Shown: positions 23,843-33,259, numbered from the stretch's first letter. The stretch: 36,073 nt of DNA from a bacterium (GCA_030550015.1 JAUQQG010000076.1:1-36073), one strand, 5' to 3'. Numbers and translations are program-made. Notes: generated by a model not told the origin, from the sequence alone.

Positions 23843-24614
23843 GACTATCTCCAGGGAGTCTAGTCAAGATCTCCGGGCCTTCCTCCCCGATGGCCACGGT
23901 ATGTTCGAAGTGTGCGGAGGGAAGGCCATCCCGGGTCCGGACCGTCCACCCGTCAGGCCCGACCACGACCTCCGCACCCCCCAGGTTTACCATGGGCTCA
24001 ATGGCCAGGGTCATCCCGGACCTCAGGACAATTCCCGTTCCAGGCACTCCGTAGTTTGGGACTTGGGGATCCTCGTGGAGCTGGCGGCCGATTCCATGGC
24101 CGGCATACTCCCGCACCACCGAGAAGCCACACTTCTCGGCACACGCCTGGTCTCCAACAGAGATATCCCCCAACCGGTTCCCTGGTTTGGCCTGGGCGAT
24201 CCCCTGGTAGAGAGCTTCCCGCGCACACTCCAGGAGGCGAAGGAGTTCCTTGTTCACCTCTCCTACAGGGACGGTCACAGCAACATCCCCATGGAATCCA
24301 TCCACAAACACCCCAAGATCAATGGAGACGATCTCTCCCCGTTTCAGTCTGCGCTGAGAGGGGATCCCATGGACCACCTCATCGTTGATGGAGACACAAA
24401 TACTCGCCGGGTATCCACGGTAGCCCTTAAAAGAAGGGACTCCCCCGTGCGCTCGGATATACGTCTCGGCGATGGTATCCAGCTCTAATGTGGTAACCCC
24501 AGGCCTTACGGCTTGTACCACTTCGCGCAAGGCCATTGCCGCCAGACGGCCAGCTTTCCGCATCCGAGCGATCTCCTCCTTGTTCTTCAGGACAATCCGC
24601 GCCTGCCCCTTCAT
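23835..24614 (-). CDS. map: type I methionine aminopeptidase
   Basis: Removes the initiator methionine from nascent proteins. The 259-residue protein is the short type I form without an N-terminal zinc finger. The five metal ligands are in place: Asp in SIDLGVFVDGFHGDVAV (two), His in EYAGHGIGRQLHEDPQVPN, Glu in TLAIEPMV and Glu in SAHFEHTVAI. The ATG overlaps the adk stop codon by the usual 4-base ATGA arrangement, so adk and map are translationally coupled. Confidence 0.98.
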   Translation of the reverse strand: MKGQARIVLKNKEEIARMRKAGRLAAMALREVVQAVRPGVTTLELDTIAETYIRAHGGVPSFKGYRGYPASICVSINDEVVHGIPSQRRLKRGEIVSIDLGVFVDGFHGDVAVTVPVGEVNKELLRLLECAREALYQGIAQAKPGNRLGDISVGDQACAEKCGFSVVREYAGHGIGRQLHEDPQVPNYGVPGTGIVLRSGMTLAIEPMVNLGGAEVVVGPDGWTVRTRDGLPSAHFEHTVAIGEEGPEILTRLPGDSLI

Positions 24615-25309
24615 CGGTCCGCCCGGGCCTCCCGAGTCTCAGCCTGTCCCTCCTGGCCCTCAGGGGAAGCCCCGGCGATACGCAAGATCGTTTGGTGCAG
24701 CGCTTCCACCCCCTGGGAAGCATCCACGAGGAACAGGAGTCCCCTCTCTTTGTAGAACTCCACGAGGGGTTCCGTCTCTTGCCGGTAGACCTGGAGTCTC
24801 CTCCGCACCACCTCAGGTCGGTCATCGTCCCTCTGGTAGAGGGGGCCCCCACATATGTCGCATCTCCCCAGTTGCCGAGGAGGATGATGGTCTACATGAT
24901 AGATAGCCCCACACCGCGTGCAGATCAGCCTCCCGGATAAGCGCTGCACGATCTTCTCCTCCGGAAGGTGAAAGTAGATCACCGCCGTGATCCTCCGCCC
25001 TTGGCGTGCGAGAAGCTCCTCCAGGGACCTGGCCTGGGCCACGGTCCTGGGAAATCCGTCGAGGACGAACCCCTCCTGGGCATCGGGCTGCGCCAGACGT
25101 TCGGCGATGATTTCGACCATCACCTCGTCTGGCACCAGATTCCCCCGCTCCACGTATTCCTTAGCTTTACGACCGAGCTCGCTCCCCCGGGCGATGGCTT
25201 CTCTGAGGATATCTCCGGTAGAAATCTGGGGAATCCCCCGCCGCGCCTGCAGGAGCCTGGCCTGCGTTCCCTTCCCTGCTCCTGGAGGCCCTAGGAAGAT
25301 CAGGTTCAC
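24611..25309 (-). CDS. adk: adenylate kinase with zinc-binding lid
   Basis: Converts AMP and ATP to two ADP. The 232-residue protein starts MNLIFLGPPGAGKGTQA (P-loop). The lid has Cys130, Cys133, Cys150 and Cys153, the zinc-stabilised form common in Gram-positive bacteria and thermophiles. DGFPRT and the AMP-binding STGDILR are intact. About 15 residues after RRRLQVYRQETEPLVEFY form a slightly longer tail than usual (ASPEGQEGQAETREARADR). It overlaps secY by 4 bases. Confidence 0.98.
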   Translation of the reverse strand: MNLIFLGPPGAGKGTQARLLQARRGIPQISTGDILREAIARGSELGRKAKEYVERGNLVPDEVMVEIIAERLAQPDAQEGFVLDGFPRTVAQARSLEELLARQGRRITAVIYFHLPEEKIVQRLSGRLICTRCGAIYHVDHHPPRQLGRCDICGGPLYQRDDDRPEVVRRRLQVYRQETEPLVEFYKERGLLFLVDASQGVEALHQTILRIAGASPEGQEGQAETREARADR

Positions 25310-26574
25310 CGCATGAACCCCTCGTAGTGACGCATGAGAACGTATGCTTCGATTTGCTTCATGGTCTCAAGGGCTACTCCTACGACGATGAGCATGGCGG
25401 TTCCAGAGAGAGAAAACGTCAACACTCCTGTCCCGCGGACAAGGTAAACAGGCGCGATGGCGATTACCGCGAGGAGGAGAGCGCTCACCAGGGTCAACCT
25501 GTCCACAACCCTGGAGAGATATTCCGTGGTCGGCCTCCCCGGCCGGATCCCGGGGATGAAGCCCCCGTACTTCTTGATGTTCTCAGAGATCTCGTTCGGA
25601 TCGAAGCTCACAGCGGTGTAGAAGTAAGTGAACAGGATGATCAAGACGAAATAGAGCAGGTCGCCGATGGGCCGGCCTGGAAGGATCTCCTGGCCAACGC
25701 GCTGGATCCATGGGATGTTGGTGAACTGGGCGATAGTGCCAGGGAACTGCAGGACGGAGATGGCGAAGATAATGGGGATGACCCCGGCCTGGATGAGGCG
25801 AAGGGGAAGGTGAGTAGATTGCCCGCCATAGACTCTGCGCCCAACCACCCGCTTGGCATACTGCACCGGGATCTTGCGCACTGCAAGTGTAGCGCCCACC
25901 ACCACGACAACGCTTGCCAGGACCACAGCGATGTCCAGGAGGAACTGCCACCAGGCGAGCTCGCCCACACCGATAAGGGCAACTGTCCGCGCTGTCTGGT
26001 CGGGGAGCCTCGCTACGATCCCCCCAAAGATGAGAAGGGAGACCCCGTTCCCCACTCCATATTCCGTCATGATCTCGCCCATCCAGGTGAGCACCATCGT
26101 CCCGGCTGTGAGGGTGCTCACAATCAGGGCGAAGGTCAGTGGCCGCTGATCCGGGAGAGCCCCCAGGTTCCGGATGAGGAAGGTCTGGCCGATCGCCTGG
26201 ATCACTGCCAGGACCACGGTCAGGTATCTCGTGTATTGCGCAAGCCTCCGCCTCCCCGCTTCCCCCTCCTCGGTCGCCATCTCCTTGAGCTGGGGGAAGA
26301 CCACTTGGAGGAGACTCATGATAATGGAGGCAGTAATGTAAGGGAAGACGCCTAGAGCGAACAGGGCGAACCGGGAAAGGGCGCCCCCGACGAACAGATC
26401 GAGGAGATTAAAGATATTCCCCTGCTGGCGGAAGAGCCGCTGGATCGCTGTCACATCAACGCCCGGAACAGGGATATGGGCTCCTAGACGGTAGAGGATG
26501 AGCATGAAGGCAGTGAACAGCACTCGCCTTCGCAGGTCCGGGATGCGCAGCGCGTTAACCAACCCACCCAGCAC
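25306..26574 (-). CDS. secY: protein translocase subunit SecY
   Basis: Central channel of the Sec translocon, 422 residues with ten expected membrane segments. Family signatures: YRLGAHIPVPGVD near the N-terminus, FALGVFPYITASIIMSLLQV (second segment) and TYFYTAVSFDPNEISENIKK before the eighth to tenth segments, with GIRPGRPT in the cytoplasmic C5 loop region that contacts ribosome and SecA. It begins 6 bases after the rplO stop, as in the standard spc operon. Confidence 0.98.
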   Translation of the reverse strand: MLGGLVNALRIPDLRRRVLFTAFMLILYRLGAHIPVPGVDVTAIQRLFRQQGNIFNLLDLFVGGALSRFALFALGVFPYITASIIMSLLQVVFPQLKEMATEEGEAGRRRLAQYTRYLTVVLAVIQAIGQTFLIRNLGALPDQRPLTFALIVSTLTAGTMVLTWMGEIMTEYGVGNGVSLLIFGGIVARLPDQTARTVALIGVGELAWWQFLLDIAVVLASVVVVVGATLAVRKIPVQYAKRVVGRRVYGGQSTHLPLRLIQAGVIPIIFAISVLQFPGTIAQFTNIPWIQRVGQEILPGRPIGDLLYFVLIILFTYFYTAVSFDPNEISENIKKYGGFIPGIRPGRPTTEYLSRVVDRLTLVSALLLAVIAIAPVYLVRGTGVLTFSLSGTAMLIVVGVALETMKQIEAYVLMRHYEGFMR

Positions 26575-26580
26575 AGGAGA

Positions 26581-27060
26581 TCACCTCTTCCCGGTCCCGA
26601 GAATCACAACCTTCCCGCCGGCCGCCTCGATCTTTTCCCTGGCAGACCGGGAAAATGCATGAGCATGGACCTCCAGTGGGATGTCCAGTCTCCCCTCTCC
26701 CAGGATCTTGACAGGACCCCCCTCAATCAACCCCTCCTTGCGCAACAAGGCAGGGGTGACCACCGTCCCTGGGGGAAACCGCTGGAGATCCTCAACATTG
26801 ACCTCGGCGACCTCCGGGCGTGGAGGTCCGCCGGTCATATTCGATCCCGCCCCCCGGACACCTCGTTGGAAGGGAAGCCGCTTGATCAGGGGAGTCTGCC
26901 CTCCCTCGAACCCGGGACGTGGCCCTGGCCCTGACCGGGCTTTCTGCCCTTTGATCCCTCTCGTGGAGTAGGTCCCATGGCCGGAGCCAATCCCTCTCCC
27001 AACGCGTTTCCTACGCTTCCGCGCGCCTCTCGGCGCCTTCAGGGTTCCAATGGTGAACAT
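26581..27060 (-). CDS. rplO: 50S ribosomal protein L15
   Basis: Late-assembly large-subunit protein. From ATG 27060 (GGAGGG, 8-base spacing) it has 159 residues with RKRRKRVGRGIGSGHGTYSTRG, KGQKARSG and FEGGQTPLIKRLPFQRG, and a C-terminal KIEAAGGKVVIL. A longer reading to 27090 would overlap the end of rpsE. rpmD (L30), which normally separates rpsE and rplO, is absent: only 22 bases lie between them. Confidence 0.97.
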   Translation of the reverse strand: MFTIGTLKAPRGARKRRKRVGRGIGSGHGTYSTRGIKGQKARSGPGPRPGFEGGQTPLIKRLPFQRGVRGAGSNMTGGPPRPEVAEVNVEDLQRFPPGTVVTPALLRKEGLIEGGPVKILGEGRLDIPLEVHAHAFSRSAREKIEAAGGKVVILGTGKR

Positions 27061-27082
27061 GGCAAAACCCTCCAGAACCTCC

Positions 27083-27613
27083 TTACTCACTCCCGACCAG
27101 AATCTCCTCGACAGGTACCCCGCGCAGGCGAGCTACCTCCTCAGGCCGTTTGAGCTGGAGAAGCCCGTGAATCGCAGCGCGGGCTAGGTTCACCGGATTG
27201 GTAGAACCGAGAGCCTTCGTCAGAAGATCTTTAATCCCAGCCGCTTCCACGACAGCCCGCACCACCGCGCCCGCGATGACCCCCGTGCCCCGAGAGGCAG
27301 GACGCATGAGCACGCGGCTTGCCCCAAACTCCCCCACCACTTCGTGGGGGATCGTCGTTCCATCAAGGGGGACCTCAATGAGGTGCTTCTTCGCGTCCTC
27401 AATGGCTTTCCGGATAGCATCAGGAACTTCCGCTGCTTTGCCCAGGCCGACGCCCACATGTCCCTGCTGGTCCCCCACAACCACCAGGGTAGTGAACCTC
27501 ATGCGCTTCGCACCCTTGGTGACCTTGGCTACGCGGTTGATCCACACGGTCTTCTCATAGGTGAGGTTAAACCTGCTGGGATCTGTTCGCCGAATCAACA
27601 ACCTTTTGGACAC
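27083..27613 (-). CDS. rpsE: 30S ribosomal protein S5
   Basis: Small-subunit protein at the mRNA entry site, 176 residues with a GTG start. [20 protein letters not shown] is the N-terminal double-stranded RNA-binding block, followed by [20 protein letters not shown] and [20 protein letters not shown]. It lies 32 bases after rplR. Confidence 0.98.
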   Translation of the reverse strand: MSKRLLIRRTDPSRFNLTYEKTVWINRVAKVTKGAKRMRFTTLVVVGDQQGHVGVGLGKAAEVPDAIRKAIEDAKKHLIEVPLDGTTIPHEVVGEFGASRVLMRPASRGTGVIAGAVVRAVVEAAGIKDLLTKALGSTNPVNLARAAIHGLLQLKRPEEVARLRGVPVEEILVGSE

Positions 27614-27645
27614 CGTTACCCTCCATCCTTTTGGCCTCGTTCGCT

Positions 27646-28017
27646 TCAGAATTCCAACCCCGCCTCGCGCGCGGCTTCTGCCAGGGCTTTCACGCGTCCA
27701 TGGTAGAGGTATCCCCCGCGGTCGAACACAACCTTTGTAACTCCCTTCTCCAGGGCGCGCCGAGCGACCAGCTGACCGACCAGACGGCTCGCCTCGGTCT
27801 TGCGGAGCCCTTTGACCTTATCCCGGAGCTCAGGGTCCAGCGTAGATGCGCTCGCTAGGGTGTGCCCCGTAGTGTCATCGATGATCTGGGCATAAATATG
27901 GCGGAGGCTCCGGAAGACGGACAAGCGGGGTCGCTCAGGGGTACCCCGGATGCGCTTCCGGATCCTCAGGTGTCGGCGCTTCCTCAAGAGGTTCCTGCTC
28001 TCCTTGATGATCAGCAT
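27646..28017 (-). CDS. rplR: 50S ribosomal protein L18
   Basis: 5S rRNA-binding protein. From ATG 28017 it has 123 residues. [26 protein letters not shown] and [26 protein letters not shown] are diagnostic. A GTG at 28035 that overlaps the rplF stop would add six residues and could be the real start through coupling; both are possible. Confidence 0.96.
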   Translation of the reverse strand: MLIIKESRNLLRKRRHLRIRKRIRGTPERPRLSVFRSLRHIYAQIIDDTTGHTLASASTLDPELRDKVKGLRKTEASRLVGQLVARRALEKGVTKVVFDRGGYLYHGRVKALAEAAREAGLEF

Positions 28018-28031
28018 CGTTCCCACCGCGC

Positions 28032-28577
28032 TCACTTTACCGCCCTCCCGGCCTTCCCGGGGCGGAGTTTGATATGCTCATCGACGTACCGGATCCCCTT
28101 ACCCTTGTAAGGATCAGGAGGTTTGATCGCCCGGATCTGCGCAGCAACCTGGCCAACGAGGGCCTTATCGATCCCATGCACGACAATCCGGTTCGCCGAA
28201 GGAACCTCAAACTCGATCCCTTCTGGAGGTGCCACCTCCACAGGGTGGGAGAAACCCACCTGAAGTACCAAATTCCTCCCCTGCTTCTGGGCCCGGTACC
28301 CAACCCCCTGGATCTCCAACTCCACCTGGAAACCCTGGGTTACACCCAGGACCATATTGTTGAGGAGGGCTCGGGTCAGGCCGTGAAGGGCCCGGTGGAC
28401 GCGTGAATCCGTAGGACGACGCACCACGATCGTTCCATCGACCACCTGGATCTGCATGTCCGGATGGAACTCTTTTTCCAGGATTCCCTTCGGACCTTTC
28501 ACGAGGACGCGGTTACCCTCCACCTGCACCTGAACCCCAGGCGGAATGGAAACTGGCATCTTCCCAACGCGCGACAT
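28032..28577 (-). CDS. rplF: 50S ribosomal protein L6
   Basis: Protein near the factor-binding centre, 181 residues from ATG 28577 (GGAGG, 8-base spacing). It begins [20 protein letters not shown], has two L6 repeats and ends [20 protein letters not shown], a strongly conserved C-terminal signature. A start 27 bases upstream would lie in rpsH and is rejected. Confidence 0.98.
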   Translation of the reverse strand: MSRVGKMPVSIPPGVQVQVEGNRVLVKGPKGILEKEFHPDMQIQVVDGTIVVRRPTDSRVHRALHGLTRALLNNMVLGVTQGFQVELEIQGVGYRAQKQGRNLVLQVGFSHPVEVAPPEGIEFEVPSANRIVVHGIDKALVGQVAAQIRAIKPPDPYKGKGIRYVDEHIKLRPGKAGRAVK

Positions 28578-28597
28578 GGAGAGACCTCCTCGTCCCT

Positions 28598-28999
28598 TCA
28601 CCACACGTAGCAGATCACTTCTCCCCCCACCTTGAGCTTCCTCGCCTCCCGGTCGGTCATGATGCCCTTAGAGGTGGAGAGGATGGCGATCCCAAGGCCC
28701 CGGCGCACCAGGGGGATTTCCTCCGCTTTCACATAGATCCTCCGTCCTGGATGGCTTACCCGCTGGAGCCCGGAGATGACCCGTTCCTGTCTTGGACCGT
28801 ACTTGAGCTGGATCTTGATCACTCCCTGTGGTCCCCGCTCAATGAACTGGACATCCCCGACGTAGCCTTCCTCCTTGAGGATCCTGGCGATCTCTCGTTT
28901 GATCTTACTTGCCGGGATCTCCACAGAAGCCTTCCTGGCCTGGAGGGCATTCCGGATCCTCGTCAGCATATCTGCAATGGGATCGGTGATCACGCCCAC
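28598..28999 (-). CDS. rpsH: 30S ribosomal protein S8
   Basis: Primary 16S rRNA-binding protein of the central domain, 133 residues. The GTG at 28999 has a perfect AAGGAGG at 8-base spacing and gives [18 protein letters not shown], the canonical start; the longer ATG version would translate the ribosome-binding site. The C-terminal block [20 protein letters not shown] is intact. In Escherichia coli S8 represses the spc operon by binding near rplE; I could not confirm an S8 site here. Confidence 0.97.
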   Translation of the reverse strand: MGVITDPIADMLTRIRNALQARKASVEIPASKIKREIARILKEEGYVGDVQFIERGPQGVIKIQLKYGPRQERVISGLQRVSHPGRRIYVKAEEIPLVRRGLGIAILSTSKGIMTDREARKLKVGGEVICYVW

Positions 29000-29045
29000 A
29001 ATAAAAACCTCCTTCAGCATTCCCCCTGGCCTTCCAGGTGCCCTC

Positions 29046-29070
29046 GCGAAATCCTCTGACAAGATTTCGC
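29046..29070 (-). promoter_or_regulatory. 8-bp hairpin between rpsN and rpsH
   Basis: GCGAAATC (29046-29053) and GATTTCGC (29063-29070) pair perfectly around a 9-base loop, starting 7 bases after the rpsN stop. The core GAAATC-N9-GATTTC is the same as in the rpmJ-rpsM hairpin. Confidence 0.55.
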
Positions 29071-29077
29071 TGGGGGT

Positions 29078-29263
29078 TCACCAGCTCGCCTTGACCACCC
29101 CAGGAAGCTCACCACGGTGTGCCAGCTGGCGTAGGCAGATCCGACAGAGGCCGAATTTCCGGAAGACAGCCCTTGGCCGCCCGCACCTCTGGCAGCGGCT
29201 GTACCGCCGGACCTTAAACTTCGGTTCCCTCTTCCACTTTTCGATCAACGCCTTCTTGGCCAT
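29078..29263 (-). CDS. rpsN: 30S ribosomal protein S14, zinc-binding (type Z)
   Basis: A 61-residue S14 of the short zinc-binding type, with Cys24, Cys27, Cys40 and Cys43 (SRCQRCGRP and GLCRICLR) and the ending [11 protein letters not shown]. It lies between rplE and rpsH. The 96-base gap to rplE upstream holds no gene; a short CGCAC/GTGCG inverted repeat near the rplE stop is too weak to call. Confidence 0.98.
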   Translation of the reverse strand: MAKKALIEKWKREPKFKVRRYSRCQRCGRPRAVFRKFGLCRICLRQLAHRGELPGVVKASW

Positions 29264-29359
29264 GATCCCCTCATCTCGGCTCCATCTGTTCTCAGTCAGG
29301 CCTATCTGGCCATCTGGTTTCCTTCCTCACAACGCACTATGTAGGCACACAACGTGCGA

Positions 29360-29917
29360 TCAATTCTCCCTGAACGGCATCCCAAACAGTGCGAGTAACT
29401 CTTTCGCCTCCTCGTCTGTCCGTGCCGTCGTCACAATGGTAATATCCATCCCTCTGATCCGATCTACTTTATCGTAGTCGATCTCAGGGAAGATGAGCTG
29501 CTCCCGGATGCCAATGTTTAAGTTCCCTCTCCCGTCAAAGGAGCGCGAGGAGATCCCCTTGAAGTCCTTGATCCTGGGAAGGGCAACCTTGATGAGCTTC
29601 TCAAGAAACGCATACATCCGGGCACCTCGCAGGGTGACCTTGCAGGCAATGGGCATCCCCGCGCGCAGCTTAAACGCGGCAATCGACTTCTTCGCCTTGC
29701 ACACCACCGGTTTCTGCCCGGTGATGAGGCTAAGCTCCTCCACCGCCTTGTCGATCTGTCGCGGATCCTGTACTGCTGCCCCCACACGCATGTTCACCAC
29801 GATCTTCTCGAGCTTCGGGATTTCCATCACGTTCCGATACCCGAAGCGCTCTCGCAACCGTGGGGCAATCTCCCTCCGGTACTGCTCCTGGAGCTTTACG
29901 ACCTGCCCAGTCACCAT
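29360..29917 (-). CDS. rplE: 50S ribosomal protein L5
   Basis: 5S rRNA-binding protein that contacts P-site tRNA; 185 residues from ATG 29917. [41 protein letters not shown] and [20 protein letters not shown] are intact, and the end [15 protein letters not shown] is typical. It starts 10 bases after rplX; an upstream GTG would overlap the rplX stop region. Confidence 0.98.
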   Translation of the reverse strand: MVTGQVVKLQEQYRREIAPRLRERFGYRNVMEIPKLEKIVVNMRVGAAVQDPRQIDKAVEELSLITGQKPVVCKAKKSIAAFKLRAGMPIACKVTLRGARMYAFLEKLIKVALPRIKDFKGISSRSFDGRGNLNIGIREQLIFPEIDYDKVDRIRGMDITIVTTARTDEEAKELLALFGMPFREN

Positions 29918-29927
29918 TCCCCTCACC

Positions 29928-30263
29928 TTACTTCCTATCGATCTGCTCCCCGCACTTCTTGCACACTCGAATCTTGGTCCCGTCTTCCAGGAAGGCCCTC
30001 CCCACCCTGGTCCTACGGCCGCACTTGGTGCACACCAGCATCACCTTTGCGGCATAAATGGGAGCCTCCTGTTCGATGATCCCTCCCTGGGGGAACTTCT
30101 GCGAGGGACGGACGTGGCGCTTGACCACGTTCACCCCTTCCACGATCACGCGGCCTTCCTGCGGGAAGACACGAAGGACCTTCCCTCGCTTCCCCCGGTA
30201 CTTCCCGGAAATGACTTCGACCAGGTCTCCCTTTTTGACATGCACCTTCTCTCTTGCGACCAT
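29928..30263 (-). CDS. rplX: 50S ribosomal protein L24, with zinc-finger-like C-terminus
   Basis: Assembly-initiator protein of the large subunit, 111 residues from ATG 30263. The KOW motif is [20 protein letters not shown]. Cys78, Cys81, Cys101 and Cys104 ([11 protein letters not shown] and CKKCGEQID) form a likely zinc site. A start at 30299 overlapping rplN would add 12 residues without family support. Confidence 0.97.
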   Translation of the reverse strand: MVAREKVHVKKGDLVEVISGKYRGKRGKVLRVFPQEGRVIVEGVNVVKRHVRPSQKFPQGGIIEQEAPIYAAKVMLVCTKCGRRTRVGRAFLEDGTKIRVCKKCGEQIDRK

Positions 30264-30295
30264 GGTTCCTCTCTCCCCACCCCTTCGCAAAATCT

Positions 30296-30664
30296 TCAAA
30301 GCACCTCCGGAGCGAGGGAAACGATTTTCATGAACTGCTTCTCCCGTAGCTCCCTGGCCACGGGTCCGAAGATCCGGGTCCCCCGCGGGTTCCCCTGCTC
30401 GTTGATGAGTACGGCGGCATTGTCGTCAAACCGGATGTACGTCCCATCGGGACGGTGGATCTCCTTCTTGGTACGGACGATGACTGCCCTGACCACTTCC
30501 CCTTTTTTGACCGGGCTATTGGGGATCGCGTCCTTCACCGTCGCAACAATGACATCCCCAACCCCGGCATAGCGCCGGTTGGAACCCCCAAGGACTCGAA
30601 TGCACATGATCACCTTTGCTCCCGTGTTATCCGCTACTTTCAGCCGCGTGTATGGTTGGATCAT
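30296..30664 (-). CDS. rplN: 50S ribosomal protein L14
   Basis: Subunit-interface protein, 122 residues, starting [17 protein letters not shown] and including [31 protein letters not shown] and [15 protein letters not shown]. The 124-base gap to rpsQ upstream is unusually long for this operon and contains a small hairpin but no gene. Confidence 0.98.
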   Translation of the reverse strand: MIQPYTRLKVADNTGAKVIMCIRVLGGSNRRYAGVGDVIVATVKDAIPNSPVKKGEVVRAVIVRTKKEIHRPDGTYIRFDDNAAVLINEQGNPRGTRIFGPVARELREKQFMKIVSLAPEVL

Positions 30665-30727
30665 AAAGAACCCCTGCCCTTCCCATCAATCGGGTCATCC
30701 TCCTGGTTGTCCTTCTCAGGAACCCTC

Positions 30728-30751
30728 GCAAATCGCTTGTCGAGATTCTGC
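30728..30751 (-). promoter_or_regulatory. hairpin between rpsQ and rplN
   Basis: GCAAATC (30728-30734) pairs with GATTCTGC (30744-30751) with one bulged base around a 9-base loop. The AATC-N9-GATT core resembles the hairpins after rpsN and rpmJ. It sits in the middle of the 124-base gap. Confidence 0.4.
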
Positions 30752-30788
30752 TGGGGATCCCTTATTTCCAGAAGAGCTCCGGCAACAG

Positions 30789-31103
30789 TCAAACCTCTGT
30801 TGGCGGGGTAGTCAAGGACCCCACCGCCTCGACGGGGATTGCCTCCCTCCCTCTCTCGAGGATCTGAACCACCCGCCAGCGCTTCTCCTTGCTCAGGGGG
30901 CGGGTTTCCATAATGAGGACCTTGTCCCCGACCCGACAGGCGTTTTCCTCATCGTGGGCCTTCACTTTCTTGATGTGGCGGATGGTCTTCTTATACAGGG
31001 GATGGCGACGCAACGTCTCCACCCTGACGACCACCGTCTTGTCCATTTTGTCACTCACGACGGTGCCCACCATTGTCTTTCGCTTTTTCCGCCTTTCGGA
31101 CAC
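30789..31103 (-). CDS. rpsQ: 30S ribosomal protein S17
   Basis: Primary 16S rRNA-binding protein with an OB fold, 104 residues. The GTG at 31103 is preceded by [44 protein letters not shown] and [20 protein letters not shown] are diagnostic. The C-terminal tail after [11 protein letters not shown] is about 15 residues longer than in Escherichia coli. Confidence 0.98.
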   Translation of the reverse strand: MSERRKKRKTMVGTVVSDKMDKTVVVRVETLRRHPLYKKTIRHIKKVKAHDEENACRVGDKVLIMETRPLSKEKRWRVVQILERGREAIPVEAVGSLTTPPTEV

Positions 31104-31121
31104 CGGGATACCCTCCTTCTC

Positions 31122-31157
31122 AGCAATCCTACAACCTATATGAGAGAACGGATTGCT
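31122..31157 (-). promoter_or_regulatory. 8-bp hairpin between rpmC and rpsQ
   Basis: AGCAATCC (31122-31129) and GGATTGCT (31150-31157) are perfect complements around a 20-base loop, 3 bases after the rpmC stop. The fold ends just before the rpsQ ribosome-binding site. Confidence 0.45.
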
Positions 31158-31160
31158 TCC

Positions 31161-31355
31161 TCACACCCGGACCCCCCGTTCGGCCAGAACCGTTTTGATC
31201 CTGGCGATGGTCCGCCGGACCTCCCGGACACGCGATGGATTCGAAGCCTTCCCCACCGCCGATTGGATCCGGAGGTTCACCAGCTCCTGGATGGACTGAT
31301 CAAGCTTCTTCAGGAGCTCTTCGACGCTGAGTTCCCGTAACTCCGCTGCTTTCAT
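31161..31355 (-). CDS. rpmC: 50S ribosomal protein L29
   Basis: Exit-tunnel protein, 64 residues: [20 protein letters not shown], then [20 protein letters not shown] and [17 protein letters not shown]. Its ATG overlaps the rplP stop by 4 bases. Confidence 0.97.
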   Translation of the reverse strand: MKAAELRELSVEELLKKLDQSIQELVNLRIQSAVGKASNPSRVREVRRTIARIKTVLAERGVRV

Positions 31356-31774
31356 ACGACAGCTCCTACCAACTCCTTGCGTTTGATGAACCGCGTCTTA
31401 ATGGGAAGCTTGTGCGAGGCGAGGGTCATCGCCTCCCTGGCAATCTCCTCGGGAACCCCAGCGAGTTCGAACAGGATTCTCCCTGGCTTCACGACGGCGA
31501 CCCACTCCTCAGGGTTTCCCTTCCCGCCCCCCATCCTGGTTTCGGCTGGCTTCTTGGTCACGGGCTTATCGGGAAAGATCCGGATCCAGAGTTTCCCTCC
31601 ACGCTTGACGTGGTGGGTGATCGCGCGCCTAGCCGCCTCGATCTGGGCGCTGGTCATCCAGCAGGGCTCCAGTGCCTGGAGCCCATACTCCCCAAAAGCA
31701 ATCGTGGAGCCGGCGTACGCTTTCCCTTTCATGCGTCCTCTCTGTGCTTTGCGGTACTTGACCTTCTTAGGCAT
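31352..31774 (-). CDS. rplP: 50S ribosomal protein L16
   Basis: Protein next to the A-site tRNA elbow; 140 residues from ATG 31774 ([20 protein letters not shown]). An ATG two codons upstream (31780) is equally well placed. [45 protein letters not shown] and [20 protein letters not shown] are diagnostic. It overlaps the end of rpsC by 8 bases, indicating coupled translation. Confidence 0.97.
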   Translation of the reverse strand: MPKKVKYRKAQRGRMKGKAYAGSTIAFGEYGLQALEPCWMTSAQIEAARRAITHHVKRGGKLWIRIFPDKPVTKKPAETRMGGGKGNPEEWVAVVKPGRILFELAGVPEEIAREAMTLASHKLPIKTRFIKRKELVGAVV

Positions 31775-32522
31775 CAACATGTTCCGACGCCCTCCTCACG
31801 ACCACGCGGGGAGCCTTCGTGGGAATGACCACTGTTTCTGGCAGCTCTTCCTCTGTCGCGATCCTAGGTTTTGCCTCCACCTGGACCTTGGGCTCGGGGA
31901 GCACATCTCCCCGGTAGATCCACACCTTGACCCCGATCCGACCGTAGGTCGTCGCTGCCTCAGCGATACCGAAGTCGATGTCTGCTCGCAGGGTCGTCAA
32001 GGGGACCCTTCCCTCCCGGTACCATTCGTACCGGGCGATCTCGGCCCCGGCGAGGCGCCCACTCACGGCAACCCGGATGCCCTTCGCCCCCGCGCGCAGG
32101 GTACGCTGGACCGCTTGTTTCATCGCCCGGCGATAGGCGACACGGCGCTCGATCTGGCTGGCGATGTTCTCGGCGACCAGAATTGCCTCCAGCTCTGGTC
32201 GCCGGATCTCCTGCACGTTCACCTGAACCTGTTTCCCTCCCGTCAGGTCCTCCAGCTCCTTCTTCAGGGCATCGATCCCCGTGCCCCCTCGCCCGATGAT
32301 AATCCCCGGGCGTGCAGAGTGCACTGTCACCCGCACGCGGTTTGCCGCCCGCTCGATCTCGATCCGGGAGATCCCCGCGCGGGGAAGCTTCTCCCGGATG
32401 TACTGGCGGATCTTCAGATCCTCCTGGATGAGGGCGGCCATCTGTTTCTCCGCGTACCACTTAGACTCCCACTCCCGGATGATTCCTAGCCTGAGCCCAA
32501 CGGGATGTACCTTCTGACCCAC
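31767..32522 (-). CDS. rpsC: 30S ribosomal protein S3
   Basis: mRNA-entry protein with KH domain; 251 residues. I chose GTG 32522 because it gives [14 protein letters not shown], the conserved start, and has an AAGGGGG site 8 bases upstream; a TTG two codons earlier is less likely. The KH signature [20 protein letters not shown] is intact. The C-terminal tail after [13 protein letters not shown] extends about 45 residues, within the family's variable range. Confidence 0.97.
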   Translation of the reverse strand: MGQKVHPVGLRLGIIREWESKWYAEKQMAALIQEDLKIRQYIREKLPRAGISRIEIERAANRVRVTVHSARPGIIIGRGGTGIDALKKELEDLTGGKQVQVNVQEIRRPELEAILVAENIASQIERRVAYRRAMKQAVQRTLRAGAKGIRVAVSGRLAGAEIARYEWYREGRVPLTTLRADIDFGIAEAATTYGRIGVKVWIYRGDVLPEPKVQVEAKPRIATEEELPETVVIPTKAPRVVVRRASEHVDA

Positions 32523-32577
32523 TCTCAAACCCCCTTCCAGATCTTCGCCTGCCGTCTACGGCCCTTTGACAGGGCAA

Positions 32578-32913
32578 TCACTCCCGTTCTCGCACCACGA
32601 TCGTGATGTGGCTGCTCCGTTTCGTCAGGATATCCGCGCGCCCGCGTGCTCGCGGGATCACACGCTTCATAGAAGGCCCGCGATCGACGTAGGCCTCGGC
32701 GATCACCAACTCATCCCGGCTCATGGAATAGTTATTCACGGCATTGCTGACCGCGGAGTGCACGACCTTCCGGACAACCTGGGCCGCCCGGTTCGGCAGG
32801 TGCGTAAGGATGGCCATTGCCTCCTCTACATCCCTGCCTCGGATAAGATCCACCACACGGCGCACCTTCGTGGGGGAGATTCGGATGTATTTGGCAACTG
32901 CACGGGCCTCCAT
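32578..32913 (-). CDS. rplV: 50S ribosomal protein L22
   Basis: Tunnel-lining protein, 111 residues from ATG 32913 (MEARAVAKYIRISPTKVRRV). IRGRDVEEAMAILTHLPNRA, the beta-hairpin region and GRADILTKRSSHITIVV are intact. It lies 55 bases before rpsC, standard order. Confidence 0.98.
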   Translation of the reverse strand: MEARAVAKYIRISPTKVRRVVDLIRGRDVEEAMAILTHLPNRAAQVVRKVVHSAVSNAVNNYSMSRDELVIAEAYVDRGPSMKRVIPRARGRADILTKRSSHITIVVRERE

Positions 32914-32935
32914 CACTTAGCCTCCCTCAGCCTGC

Positions 32936-32956
32936 GGGCAGCACAGAGGCCTGCCC
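32936..32956 (-). promoter_or_regulatory. 6-bp hairpin after rpsS
   Basis: GGGCAG (32936-32941) and CTGCCC (32951-32956) pair around a 9-base loop, starting 2 bases after the rpsS stop. Short, but placed like the other stop-proximal hairpins. Confidence 0.35.
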
Positions 32957-32958
32957 TT

Positions 32959-33243
32959 CTACTTCAATGCCGTTGACCGCTCGGTGTGTGCGCCATGTCC
33001 CCGGAAGGTCCGGGTGGGGGCGAATTCCCCGAGTTTATGTCCCACCATCTGCTCGGAGATGTAGATGGGAACATGCTTTCGGCCGTCATACACGGCAATG
33101 GTGAACCCCACCATCTCCGGGATGATCGTTGAACGCCGGGACCAGGTCTTGATGACCCGTTTCTCCCCTCTCTTCCGGAGCTCCTGGATCTTCTCCAGAA
33201 GGTGCGCATCCACGAACGGTCCTTTCTTCTTCGAACGGCCCAT
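32959..33243 (-). CDS. rpsS: 30S ribosomal protein S19
   Basis: Small-subunit head protein, 94 residues: [19 protein letters not shown], then [42 protein letters not shown] and [14 protein letters not shown]. All family signatures are present; 16 bases separate it from rplB. Confidence 0.98.
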   Translation of the reverse strand: MGRSKKKGPFVDAHLLEKIQELRKRGEKRVIKTWSRRSTIIPEMVGFTIAVYDGRKHVPIYISEQMVGHKLGEFAPTRTFRGHGAHTERSTALK

Positions 33244-33259
33244 ACGCCACCCGGCCTCC

